From NCBI GenBank assembly GCA_019925795.1, contig CM034311.1:41085472-41149471 (forward strand): a stretch of 64,000 nucleotides of DNA. The letters are read 5' to 3'. Source of the DNA: Dendrobium chrysotoxum. Its lineage: Eukaryota > Streptophyta > Magnoliopsida > Asparagales > Orchidaceae. Numbering within the stretch: position 1 is the first letter of the stretch; the number at the start of each line of letters is the position of its first letter. The position numbers and the translations under genes were made by a program. Positions 37,665 through 50,128 of this stretch are shown one piece after another. Under the pieces are notes generated by a model. It made no database searches. It was not told the origin of the DNA and worked only from the letters and a program-made list of their open reading frames with translations.

Positions 37665-40600
37665 CTAACAAAAGAACATGGAATTCCTAACATTCATATG
37701 AAGTCTAGGAAGCTCAGGAACTGGTGCTGCAATTTCTCGTTCACTTGAGGAAGTTTCAGACTCTTCAAGTTTTATGAACCTGGCTGCCTGTGAAGCTGCA
37801 AGATGGGCATAGTAAATTGGTGCCACTGAAGAGAAAAGATTTAAAAAAAAAAAAAAAACTTGTATCAGCAGAAAAAATAGGAGTTCTAGTGGAAGAATGA
37901 AAACATGAACAGGACGATTCCTCTAAAAAAGCTTGATTAAGTTTAATACTCACATGCTTTAGCAATCTCCCATCAGTCCACAAAACCAATCTAACATAGG
38001 GAGATGCATCTTACTTGAATTCTACTAATAATATCCCCATCTATTTCACCATCATTTTGAACAATAGATCTAAGATATTTAAAACGTGTACTCTTATTAA
38101 TGACTTAATCACCTAAAGTCACAATGCCTCCACTGGATTTATTACTACTAAAATTACACTATGTATTCGGCTTTAGATCTACTCAAACAAAAACCTATAA
38201 ACTTTAAGGTTGACCTCCATAAATTATGTATACCTTTAACTCCCTCTCAAAATGCATACACCAGGGTACATCCTTTTGCAAATGTCTAGTAAGAACATCT
38301 ATGACTAAAGCAAAAAGATGTGAGCTTAATGCTGATCCTTGATGTAATCCAACTGAAATAGGAAAATACATGGTGAAACCACCTTGTGTTTGAATACAAA
38401 TAGCAGCTCATGCATACATATCCTTAATGACTTAATATAAGTATTATTAACCCCTTTCTATTTTAGAATTCTCCATAGCACTTCTCTTGGAACTTTATCA
38501 TATGCTTTCTCTAAATTAATAAATATCATATGTTGATCGTCCTAATTCTCTCTATTGTTCTTCATTAAGCCTCTTAATAAATGTGTAGCTTCCATAGTAG
38601 GCATACCCGACATGAATCCAAATTGATTTTGAGAAACATTAGTATCACATCGCATCCTATGCTCAATAACTCTCTCCCTTAGTTTTAAAGTATGTCACAT
38701 TAACTTAATCCCTTTATAATTCGCACACTCTTGTGCATCACCTTTATTCATAAAAATAGAAATCAACATACTTCTCCACTCATCTGACATCTTTTTAGTC
38801 TTTAAAATAATATTAAAAATTTGTAAGCAAAAAAATTCCTTAATCTCCTAAGCATTTCCACACCTCTATTGAAATTCATCATGTCACACTGCATTTTTTT
38901 AAGCTCTAACTTTGATTTTACTAATATGCTGATAAAATAAATTTTTTTATTTTCGTTTAGTGCTAAGGTCACTAAAGTCAATCGTATTCTTACAATTTTT
39001 ATTGAAAAGCTTATCAAAATATTGATAGGAAATACTTGTAGACACCGGTGTTTCCTACCAATATGGAGATTTCAGCGATCTTTCACCACACTACTCACAA
39101 CAAATCAAGCAAAACAACGAGAAAACTTGCAATAATAGAAGAAACGGAAGGAAAATTCAGAGATATAGTTGATCCTCAATTCGAGAGGAGGATCGTTCTC
39201 TCCAAAATCTCTAGTCGCCGCTAGAGACCAAGACACCAAAACTTCCCACACCAAATTCAGCAAACAAACATGATGCCCTTACCCTAATACAAATTTCTAC
39301 TTAAAACAAATATAAAATTAACTCAGAAGGACTAAACAACCCCTCTCTCTCTTCCCTAAGTAGTGGACCCCACCCCAAGGGGGGCGGGATTTGGCTCCTG
39401 CGAAACAGCAAGCTTCCGCCTGTTGTATTGTTTGAGCCGGCCCAAAGGTTGGGCCAGCTGGACCGGTCTATGCCTATCAAATATCTCATTCACCTTTATT
39501 GAATATCCTGTTCTAATAAAAGCACTTTTTGATCTTCATCCTTACTGCACTTCAGTTGAACTAAATCCTTCTCCTATGTCTTTGCTTGGCTAACTATAAA
39601 TACATCTTTTGCCCTCTTTGATATTTAATCTATTATATAAATCATTAAAATCCATATTCTTTGTATCGCATAAACAAAGAAAAAATATTTCTCATGCTAA
39701 ATCACCTAAACAATCAAAATATTTGATGTAAATAAAAGTGTCAGGGTGGTAAAGAAGGAAAACAAAAAGTAAAACCTACGAGTTTCATAAGTTTTGCTAA
39801 AAAAATTTAAGCCTAAGGGAAGAATAAGCCTCAATTCTTGAAACTAAAATGATGCCAACATTCTATGATGTGCATGAAATATACCTACTGAGATTGCGGT
39901 AGTGCTTCTTTGATATCTGAAAAAAGTCAAAAAATCATATAGAATCAACATCTGTGCATTCAGTCAACAATTATTTAGTTTTGAAAAGAAACAAAAATCA
40001 TGATTGAATCAGCAGAGCATACACATATGAAAGTGAATGCACAAGCTCTTGAAGATCATCAGGATTCAACTCATTTTCATCGAACAAAATATGGTAGTGA
40101 GTTGGTCGGCTTGTTCCCTGCATCAGAATAACAGATTTAAAAAAAAAAAAACCACAAAAATTCAGCATGAAATGAGTTAGTGTGGCGATCCATACCACCA
40201 GAACTTATATAACAGAAAGATAAACGTTAGACCACATATTGAAAATATGTTTTAAACCTTACAATCATTCCTGCCTGTGAACACATGTAGAAGTTATAGT
40301 TTCCGGGATGACAAACTTGCTTATCAACAACAGTCCCTAGAAATTAACAAAAGTCAATTTTCAGTGTTAGATAAGCCACAGAAGAAAAATAGAACCCTAA
40401 TATCAATGATGATTAAAATGAGAAAAGCCTACCAGGTGGAACATTGTCAGGAGATCCACCAGCTAAGAAAAACTTCGTGTGGTGTTTTTTCTGTGCAGTT
40501 ATCAATGTAATCTTTGGAAACCACTGTTCGTCAAGAAATTTGCAAGCCTAATTAATAAGAGAAAAAAAAACATAATTGTTATTTGCTAGAATTTTTATAA

Positions 40601-43479
40601 ACAATAGAGAGAGTATTTAATGCCTTAATTTTGTATTGAAATCTTACACACAGATTAAAGAATTGTCAAAAGAGATATTAGAGTTTTTTATGAGGAAAAT
40701 TCAAAAAGAAAAAAACCTCAAGGCGTGGCCTAGTTGAAATGATTTCACTAATATATTTAGTCGGTTTTAAATGCTGTCTTTCTTTGTAATGGGGGAATGC
40801 TTTGGTACACTATAGCAAACATAAAATGTAGAGAATGAAGTTTATGATGGAATTTGGGAGAGCCTTGGAGCATTGGAGTTGTCTTAAGAAGATTGTCTAT
40901 GATTTATTTAGTTATTCTCCTTTAAAGAGAGGAGATCAAAATATGAAGAAATCGAATATAAATCTTGATGCTTACATTGGGAATTATAGTTAGTGTTATG
41001 ATGCCCCAGAATCTAATTTGAATTATTTTTTTATCTTTAGTTTACACAACCAAAGCTACATAATTTCTTTTATCAATATAAATAGCAGCAAAAATAAAAC
41101 TATCGATCAAAACATCAATATATACATATGTATTCATTTCCTAAAAAATCATATATATATACTACTCAAGATCTATACAGTCATATCACAATTACTGTCC
41201 TGAGTATAGTGCAATAACTAAAATAATAAGAACCTGAACATGAAGGATCCTGATCAATCTCTCACTCATACTCCCTAGCCTTGACTTGAAATCATTTAAA
41301 CACATATAATGAGCTCAAGAGCCCAACAGGTCACCAAAACTTACAATTGAACTCAAAGTACGGTAAATGAGCAATAAGCATGTCAGCGATCAAATCATAG
41401 CAGTATAATTTATATGATTACTGAATCAGTGTAGAAAAAGTAAAACTTACAAACGGTAGCAGTAAAGTCTATAAATGGTAAAATAGTACGGTACGGAAGC
41501 CAGTAAGCAGTACAATAAAGAAATCAGTAAACCAGTACAGGTGTCGAATCACTAAAGTAGTTGCCATATTAGTACTTTTAATCAATAGAGAAATCGTATA
41601 AAGCGGTAAAATCAAAGTATCAGTAAAAATTGTCTGAATCATATCAATTCAATAAAATCATATAAGACTGTACATATATTTTCTAATATGTCACATGCTC
41701 AATATATTACATGCTTATTATGTCGCACGTTTAATATTAGGACAACGAATCAATAGTATCAAACAATATCAATGTTTATATCGGTAATAAAAATAGTCCA
41801 GTGGCAGAAACAGTAAAATAATACAGTAACAATAAATCTGTATAGTAACAATAAATCTGTATAGTAACAATAAATCTGTATAGTAATAAGAATAATGCCT
41901 TAATAACATGCATGTCAGTAGTCACACTAAACAAGTAAAATATCCTGGTTTAAGTAATATTTTTCCAGTATCGTATTAGTATCAGTAAACTATTGGCTCA
42001 GTAAACAGAGTCGTCACTCTTTATCGGTCGGCATAGTAATCATCTCCTTATAATTCTCAATCAATAAATCATGTGAATCAATAAATGATAATACCAAATC
42101 ACAATATTTTAAAAAAAGCCCATCGGCATACCATCATGTACAGGTCAATCAGTCTCCAACCAACGTCGGTGTATAACTAGTCTTTACATATTTTTTTCAC
42201 ACACAAATTATTATCACATCACAGTACTATACAGTAATAGTGACCAAATAATCACATACAAATTTATTTTCAATGCATTGTAATAAATAAAATATAATTA
42301 AACTTAATTCAGAAAGTAGCAAAATATCCTAACGATAGGAAAAAGAACTCTATTAAGCAAAAATTCATATTTAAAAAAATTATCAAAATTATCAGAGATT
42401 ATGTAAAATATTATTCTGAAGCTTTAATCGAACTAAAACACTATTTTTAGATGTCAAAATAGATTTTTGAATAGGTAAAAATTACTATTTTTTTAAAGTT
42501 ACTCAGTGAAAAATCTAAAATAAATACTCAAAACATCCATAATAATCTCAATTTCTATAACATATAAAAAGTTACACAGTGAAAGTTTTATCAATATAAA
42601 ATTACCCTCATTTTTTGGTAACGAAAATACGAATTTGATCGAAAAAATATAAAAAATATAAAATTATTGAAATCAGAAATAGAGTAATGGTTCCTTACAG
42701 CGAGACGAGTGAATCTCCAAACTAGACCGACTGACAAAAATCCCTCTACGACCTCCAAATCTAAATTTTTCTTTTCCTCTCCTCACATTTCACTCAAAAA
42801 TCTCTTAAGAGGTCCCTCTTATATGCATTGAACAGAATGAAAAATGATTTTTAATATGTTAGTGCCCAAAAAATAGATATGTTAGTATTTTATGATATTT
42901 ATAATAAAATAAGAATATAATATAAATATAATTATATAATTTATTTAGTTTTTAATATAAAATTTATATAAATTCTTTTGGGGCTTCAAAAATTATAAAA
43001 AAATATTTACAAAATAACCTATTTTATTTAAAAAATTCTAGTGAAATCAGTTTGCAAATGGACACCATATGGTCTCAAAATCCTCACTTATTCTGACAGG
43101 TATCAATTTTTTAAGGATTTGCACAAATGCCCAAAAATTATAAAAAATTTAGTATAATTAAATCACTACAAATTTCTATGTTATAGTGAAGATAGTTTGT
43201 GATTTGGACTTATAACTACTCCTAAAAAAATTATTTGTTTGGATCAAAATACGGTCTATTACAATCTACCCACCTTAAAAATTATCGTACCCGACATTTA
43301 CCTATTGGTTATTTGTAACAATGCTTGCATTGTTTGATGATATGTGAGTCGGTAAAATCATATTGGATATTGGCTAAACGGGCCGACTGGCTATAGGAAA
43401 TCATCAGATTTCCTTGGGTTGGTGTTAACTTTCCTGGTGATGGATATTTGCTAGATCGACTATAAATAAATAAATAAAT

Positions 43480-43510
<31 letters not shown>

Positions 43511-46500
43511 TGAGCTAAAAAGCACAAATGACTGGTAGATCATTTGGGGGTATGATGATACCTAGCGTAATTGCACTAGAATAATGTTATGTGTGTAACA
43601 GTTTGATATATGCATTGATTATATTAACATATCAAAATTTGTCATAGGAAGCATGACATATCTCATAGCTATCTTGATTTAGTGACTATAGGTTGTTACT
43701 ATTATTTTTGATTGTTCATATTGCATATAGTTGTTACTATTATTTTTGATTGTTCATATTGCATGCTCCATTCCTTTGTCATTTATGTTTTGATAGATAG
43801 GAGTTACTTGTTGAGTTTAAATTATCAAACTCACCCGTTGTTCCTTTTTACAACATGTCCTGCAGGTGTGTTTAGTGGACCGTCACCTCAAGAGCAGAGT
43901 TATCAACGGTATGCTATATTTTGGTATTTGATATTTTGTAGTAGATTATTATATTTATTTGATATTTATTAGCGGTAGTCATTTTATTCTTGTTGTTTGT
44001 TCTTATTACATTTCCTCTGCTTGTAGAAATATTATTACTTTGGTGTACTATTATTTGAACTTTTATTAATAAATTGAATATTTAATTTCCTTTACATTAT
44101 TTTTTCTAATATAATTGATTATATTATTAGTTTATGCACTTTTCTCTTTGGTGAGTACAAAACATATATTTCTATCATTTCATCATCGACTTCTGGACTT
44201 GGGATGTGACAACATAGTTGATGCTGGTCCGTGGTTGGAAGATCGTAGTTAGGTAAGGGTGGTTGGGGGACTTTAGTCAGGCGAAAGTGGTTGGGCAACT
44301 GTAATTGACTACAATGGACGGGAGACTATAGTCTGGCAACAATAGTCAAGAGAATGTAGTCGGGAGATTATAGTAAGGAGGCAACAATTCGGCGACAATG
44401 GTCTGAAGGTGGTGGTCCAATTGCGGTAGTCTGACAGTGATGTTTGGGTCATCAACGATCCAATGGTAGTAGTTTGATAGTAGTGGTTGGATAGTGCTCT
44501 AAGATTCTTCAAATATCTAAGCTCTCACCTCCATCTAATCCTTAGTCCCCTTCATGCACAGAATGGACGTTTATCTATAATTTTTTGAGTGTGGCACTTT
44601 GATAAATCTAGTTAACATCTCAAAACACTTCATGAAAAGTGATCTCATATTGGATCACTTTTCATGCGAATGAATTTGTCTTGTCGATATGTTTAGTTCA
44701 ATTAAAAATTTGTTGAAATCAAAGTTTGGATGATCCCAAATATAATCTTAAGAAGTTTTTCATTTGAATATCACCTCAAGATTCGTATCCAATCAAATGA
44801 ACTTTCCGATGATGTTCAATATTTTAACAAAAAATAAATGCAAAAATAAATAACTTGTTCCAGGAAACTACATATATGAATTAGTTGGATTATAACATTT
44901 GTATGTTGCAAAACAAAATTACCTCTTTAATCTGATTTAGCTCAACATTAAGAACCTTGTTGAACTGATTCTCGCTAACACCATCCCTAATCAAGGTTTG
45001 CAGAATTAAGACTTAATACACAGAATATGAATCAAGAGAAACGAGGTATAAAAAGACCAGCAGACCTAAAAGATAAATGATTATAGCAGATGAAACATAC
45101 TATAAGAGCTACAATCATAGCACTGAAAATTACCTGAAAATAATAATCTGCTCGGGCTTTCTTTTCCCAGAACTTACGTAAAAATCGACAAAAGCTTCCC
45201 TGTAGTTTAGAAACACATCATACTAAAAAGATGATGAATGAGACATAAAATAGACAGCCAATGCTCAAAGTACTCGGTTTAGAAACAGAAATTATTATCA
45301 GAATGAGTCCAGTTCAGTTTACTTCTTCCTTACTTGGTTTTCTTGTCTTATTTGGGGGCTTTTGTTTATTTCCCTATCTTTTGATTTTTACCGAGACTCT
45401 TAATTTATCTTTTTGCGCATTGTTGATTTTTGATGCAGCTCTTACTGGATGTATTCCTTCTTTGAGTTGGATCTGGGCTTTTCCTTTTTTAATTAAATTT
45501 ATAGCAATGAAATTGGGCTAGTTCCTCAAATTTTCCAAAAAAAAAAAAAAAAAATACATTATGCTCAGAAGAGTAAAAACTAAAGTATCATAAAATTGCT
45601 TACCAAAGAATTCCCTCATCGTATGTACCCTTACCATCAGCACGAGAAACTAGTTTAAACATGGAATCAATCATCTCTTCCTTAGGTGATTGCGTTCGAA
45701 CTGATGCTCTGTATTTGGAGATCAATGGCCACTGCCTTGAACTGACGACCTATCATGGGAGTCATAAACCCAAAAAGCTTCATAAGACATCAAGCTCATA
45801 ACAGACTGATGGAAATAAATACATAACTACCTATCAGTGAGGTTTCGTTTAAGACGGTTTTCTTACTATTTTTTAAAGCAACTTCTTAGTACAAAAATTA
45901 AAATTTTTGTAAAAAAAAACTGCTTTAAGAAGCAGTACGAATGCCGTCTCAAACGAAACCTCAATCTATCTATACACTTAATTAGATGTATATTTGACAG
46001 ATAGAAACATATGAAAACAAATTGCAAGTAAAATGTTAGCCAACATTCGCAAACCTAATTCAAACTTAAAAATCAATTATGAAAAAAAAAGGATAGATTA
46101 CTAGAATATCCCTTGTAAAGGAAATAATTATAAGCATGCTCAGAACATTACTGCAGCAATTGATGGAACATCAGATCTTCCAGGAGAACTATGAGAAACA
46201 TCCATTCCCAAAATTATAGTAGCAGCCTTTGAGATAATAGGAAAAGCAGTAGTGTTTTCAAGTTGTAACAAAGAGTTCATACCACCAAGCTGTGAAGTCA
46301 AGTATTAATAGTTATATAAAAGCAGATTCAAAAGAATAAGTGTGAAGCAAAACTGAAGTGTATCAACCAAATGCCTGCCTTGGCATTAATCTTCAATAAC
46401 AAATTTGTTAAATACTGGTTATTGACTCTTGTGGGTGCCATGCACTGTGTCACAATTCCAAATTCCACAAGGCACTTCCTCTTCCAAGGACCTAGCATAT

Positions 46501-49500
46501 ATAGTATGGCCACCCATCAAATAGATTCAACAACTCAAAACATCAAGCAGTTTTGAAACTTGCAAGATCCATACCATAGATAACAAATTTTTTTTTCTCA
46601 TCTAGAAAGTAAAGGAGAAATTTCATACCATAGATTAAAGAATTTTTTCTCTCTGATGATAGAAGGCAAACAATAAATTTTGGAGGCTCATGTAGCTTTG
46701 TCCTGATTTGATCAAACATATCCTCCACTCTTGCTGCAGGAGAGGCCCTCCTCATATAAGGATTTTCCTCAAAAACAAAAAGGGGCTGTTTAAAAGTCTG
46801 CCATCAAAATGATAGTCAATTAACACCTGATAAATTCAAAATGCCAACATTTAAAAGCTCGAAACTAGCATGAAAACATACAATTCCTTTCATGCTTCCA
46901 CATGTGATTAGGTCGTGTATGAGACTGTTTGTGTCACTTCGATCAGAGAAATTCACAAAGGCCCAGCATTCCACTTCGATTGGTGTAATTAATTTCTAGA
47001 GAAAGAGAAACAAAACCTCAGAAGCAAAAGTATATCATTGTGAAGAATAAACCACTGTGAAATAGTGAAGATACAAGAACCTTGTTGCTCAAATTCCAGC
47101 GGCCGTTTCTTGGTAAAAATTCTTCACCATTTCCAAATATCAGCTGCACCAAGGGAAATGCTAAAAATGAATTAAGAAATAATTTAAGAGAAAAGGATCA
47201 AAATGGTCCCTCAACTCTTTGTGAGAGACCAAAATGATCCCCAACTCTTTTGAGGGACTAATTTCGTCCCTCAACTCATTAAAATGAGATTTTTTTGTCC
47301 TAACATCTAATTTGGAGTTAATGGTGTTAAAAAAGAAGAGCATTTTGGTCAATTTTTAATAAAAATTTATTAAATATAAATTTTAAATAATTATAATTTT
47401 TCTATAAAATTTTATTAAATATTTTTTTAATAAAAAAATAATAATTTAATTTAAAAAATTTTAACCGTATTTTATAAAATATGATTAGTAAAAATATGTA
47501 TGACTAAGTTGAAAATAACATCTATTTGCGTTTAATTTCTCTAAATCAATAAATATCATATTTTATAAAATATAACGAAATTTTTTGAAATTAAAACTAA
47601 AATTATTATTAATTTTTTTATTAAAGAAATGTTTAATTAAATTTTTTAGAAAAATTATAATTATTTGAAAATTACATTTAATAAATATTTAATTAAAAAT
47701 GACTAAAATACCCTTACATTTAACACCATTAACTCTAACATTGAATGTTAGGACAAAAAAGATCCCATTTTAATTTTGATGGATCAAATTGGTCCCTCAC
47801 AAAGAGTTGAGGGATCATTTTGGCTCTTTTCTCAATAATTTAAAAAGAATGAACCGTGTATTTTCTGAAAGAACAAAACATGAAATAAGTTATAGTGCGT
47901 GTAGAACAAATTCTTAGAAATAACAACATCAAATACCAAAAAAATATGAACAAACAACCTTAGGTGGTTGTAAAACACGACCCTCAACCTGAGTGTAGTC
48001 GGTACTGATGGAACCTCCACATACTTGTAACATAGGGTTACTATCATACTTCATATATTTCAAGGCCTAACAAAGAAAAAGGAATTAATTGAAACATTTA
48101 CGAAATTGATTTAGGTTAAACAAATGTTGCAAAGATCTAAAAAACCCACATTAGTTATGGATGACATTTTTTCTTGAGGTTTTTGCCTTGATTTCTCCAT
48201 AAAAGAAGCTCGTTGTTGAACTGTCAGTCCTTTTGTGTATCTTTGCAAAGATACCAGATTGCAGAGCTAGAACATTGCAATTACAAAATCCAAGTTCATA
48301 AGCATGAGAAATAAATTGCATTTATCTTTATCTAAAGGAAAGACGAACAAGACATGGGCCTGCAATCAAAATCAAGGTGGCAAAACAAACCTCAATCGGG
48401 AAGTAGGCGGGGTTCTTAGGCTTCCCGACTTTAATGCACGGGAAATCAGCAGAATAACTCAATGGTGTCCTACGATGGCTCACAAAGTATTCATAGACAG
48501 TTATCTCTATAGCATTTACCCCACAATCACCTCTTGGCCTGAATGTAAACCTACAGGTTTGATTGCAGAATAAGCTGAAGTAAGATGAGGAATAGAGTAA
48601 GCCATAAAATGAATGTGAGGGTTAACCAGGAAAAATAATGTCCGGATGAAAGATATAGAGCAAACTCAATAATGTTTTATAAAAAGAAGAGGTTTAGCAC
48701 AATTTAGCAGTCAAGCATCACAATAAAGGCAATCAATTTACCAAAAAATTCACGAGACGAAATCTTACGTTTGCTGGTTGCATGGAAGTTCAGTCAAACC
48801 AATAATTTTGAATTCCATGTTTCTTATCTTTACCCTTAAATTTTTCAGCATCCGCTTCGCCTGTATAACAGGTAGAGCAGCAAATCACCACTCTTACCAA
48901 ACAAGTTCCCATTATGTGAGATTGTATTGAAGGTCACAAACTTACTTTTTCCCAGTCAACTTGAAAAGGATCCCTCACATTTTGGTTGGCAATAAGGAAT
49001 TCAATTACTGGCCCTGGTCTAACAATAATGGCGGTAGCAACATCTGCAGGAACAAAATAGTTCAAGCATACAGTCATGAAATTATTAAGTACAAGCAAAA
49101 GAATGATAGCACGGATTTGATGGTGAGATCAAGAGCTTACCAATGTTTAAGGAAAGGCCACCTTGCACAGGACGCAAACTTGAGTGAAAACCCCTACAAC
49201 CAATTACACCGCCACCCAAATCTGTATAGTTGGACTGATTATCATGGAAAAAGGACCGACGAACTGGATGACAACCTCTACAGAAATAGAGCAGATACTG
49301 TGATTCAAATGTAAGTTTCAACATAAAACAAATATCATCACTTTGCAATGCGTACTTCTTTACTGCGTGCTGCCTTAGCATGATAACTAGAACTCTCAAT
49401 GCTTCTTGAGAGTTTTCAGTCTTGTGATCAATGGATTGCATGGGAATTTCTGCAACTAAGCTAAGCTCAACTTTAATCGTTTTTCCCCATGATCTATGCT

Positions 49501-50128
49501 TCACACGAAAATCAAATACGTGGATAAGATTTCATTTACATGAAGAATAAATAAAATATAACAGAAATTGGAATGAATAACAGGACCCAAAAATTACTTA
49601 TTTGATGGAATGTTATCTAACATAACAGGGAACTCATTGTTTATCTGAGGTAGAGGGCTTATTGTGAACAAATTCTTTTCACCATCATAGGCAAGCCCCT
49701 TTTTTCCAAGCTCAGTCTTATAAGTTCGTTGCATCTCATCAATAACTTTCCTTCCAATACCCTTCCCACCTATAGGTTGGTCGTCTTGACCTTTCAGGTT
49801 AACCTTCATCAGTAATAACAATATCATTAATGCCATGACCACAATTGCACTGACGAATAAAATACAAGAACTTCATGGGAAGATAGCATACACTATAGTG
49901 AAAGAAGTATTCATCCATATTTCGGACAGAAACTTTAAAATGGTTTGTTAATAGAGCTATCGATTGGCCTTTCTCTGCAAGTCCTGGTCTTTCCATCTGA
50001 ACTCTTCCCATTTTGTGTTCCTCCATGAGAGGGGAACCATTGTTTTCCTTCGTAGGAACAACATGTGGGGGTATCAATGGAGGAAGAGGGAGCACCTTTC
50101 CTTCCTTGGAAGCACTATCAGGTTCCAT
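37665..50128 (-). CDS. AGO6/AGO16: Argonaute, AGO4/6/9/16 clade, 22 exons, 880 aa
   Basis: AGO4-clade proteins bind 24-nt siRNAs and guide DNA methylation in the nucleus. Exons: 50128-49892, 49803-49598, 49493-49356, 49277-49141, 49043-48946, 48860-48769, 48550-48391, 48266-48150, 48066-47959, 47143-47081, 46995-46882, 46797-46629, 46491-46379, 46289-46152, 45749-45604, 45199-45134, 44986-44923, 40547-40433, 40336-40263, 40117-40023, 39916-39885, 37825-37665. They total 2,643 nt, with one final TAG and matching phases. Domains: N-terminal with LLTNHFKV and HYSV; PAZ about 255-370; MID from about 400; PIWI about 525-855. Catalytic D614, E655, D702 and H835 are present. The C-terminus is NSMFFC. 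All introns are GT-AG except intron 13 (GC-AG). RNMEFKIIGL favours the AGO6/AGO16 subgroup; tree placement is inferred. Confidence 0.94.
38020..39700 (-). mobile_element. Second, decayed RTE-LINE copy
   Basis: The minus strand matches the element at 34,341 over the reverse-transcriptase part (for example 'ccttgtgtttgaatacaaat' and the 'catgaatccaaattgatttt' block). It retains QGSALSSHLFALVI, which the first copy lacks. After CMHF it breaks before the expected Ala-Asp-Asp. It is full of small indels and is interrupted by the solo LTR at 39,023-39,479. Confidence 0.75.
39023..39479. mobile_element. Solo LTR, 457 bp, with AATAT target duplication
   Basis: The segment begins TGATAGG and ends CCTATCA, giving TG...CA ends with a 7-bp inverted repeat. 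AATAT flanks it at 39,018-39,022 and 39,480-39,484. Removing it rejoins the RTE sequence exactly. No internal coding region is present, as expected for a solo LTR or a short TRIM-type element. It is GC-richer than its surroundings. Confidence 0.8.
41825..41881. repeat. Tandem repeat, three 19-bp units
   Basis: AGTAACAATAAATCTGTAT is repeated three times without a mismatch, then decays into 'agtaataag'. Confidence 0.85.
43461..43510. repeat. Simple repeats (AAAT)n, (AT)n, (AC)n
   Basis: Consecutive microsatellite tracts of tetranucleotide and then dinucleotide units, within AGO intron 17. Confidence 0.9.
43693..43764. repeat. Direct duplication of 34 bp
   Basis: The block starting TTGTTACTATTATTTTTGAT occurs at 43,693-43,726 and 43,731-43,764, separated by 'atag'. 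The copies look identical, so this is a recent tandem duplication. Confidence 0.85.
45271..45555 (+). mobile_element. Probable 5'-truncated LINE (L1-like) 3' end with A-tail
   Basis: This T/G-rich sequence of about 285 bp ends in a run of about 19 A. ATGCTCAAAG precedes it (45,261-45,270) and ATGCTCAGAAG follows the tail (45,562), a near-match that could be the target duplication. It lies in AGO intron 15, sense to the plus strand. Assignment rests on the A-tail and composition, so it could be another poly(A) retroelement. Confidence 0.5.
45841..45960. repeat. Tourist-like MITE, 120 bp (AGO intron 14)
   Basis: GGTTTCGTTTAAGACGG at the left is mirrored by CCGTCTCAAACGAAACC at the right, with TGA/TCA outside. 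It folds almost completely on itself. Confidence 0.7.
46378..46379 (-). other. GC donor splice site of AGO intron 13
   Basis: Exon 13 ends AATGCCAAG at 46,379 and is followed by GCAGGC, not GT. The acceptor TTCACAG is at 46,290. Only this joint gives LLLKINAKLGGMNSLL, which is the conserved Argonaute sequence with no shift. Confidence 0.8.
47188..47833. mobile_element. Mutator-like MITE, 646 bp, with 10-bp target duplication (AGO intron 9)
   Basis: AATAATTTAA stands at 47,178-47,187 and again at 47,834-47,843. Between them the ends are inverted repeats beginning GAGAAAAGGATCAAAATGGT at the left and GAGAAAAGAGCCAAAATGAT at the right (minus strand). The similarity continues well over 100 bp inward. 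Nine to ten base duplications with long inverted ends fit Mutator-like elements. No transposase is present. Confidence 0.8.

Larger units (their letters stand above)
37826..39884 (-). other. AGO intron 21, filled by RTE remnant and solo LTR
   Basis: The 2.06-kb intron lies between the short exon 21 and the last exon. About 38,000-39,700 is a decayed second RTE copy on the minus strand, carrying ISVGLHQGSALSSHLFALVI near 38,380. A 457-bp solo LTR splits it. Confidence 0.85.
40992..44213. mobile_element. Non-coding insertion, about 3.2 kb, LTR-like ends
   Basis: The ends read TGTTATGATGCCCC and GGGATGTGACA (TG...CA). A 6-bp 'atagtt' flanks it on each side, slightly offset from the TG/CA ends. 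No gag or pol signature was seen. It could be a non-autonomous LTR element or a long solo LTR. Confidence 0.4.
40548..44922 (-). other. AGO intron 17, 4.4 kb, with inserted repeat
   Basis: This is the largest intron inside the coding region. About 40,992-44,213 looks like one insertion with GATGCCCC...GGGATGTGAC ends, bounded by 'atagtt' at 40,986-40,991 and 44,214-44,219. It carries simple repeats and short tandem duplications but no ORF of note. 44,220-44,850 resembles part of the 51,740-52,850 sequence. Confidence 0.7.
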
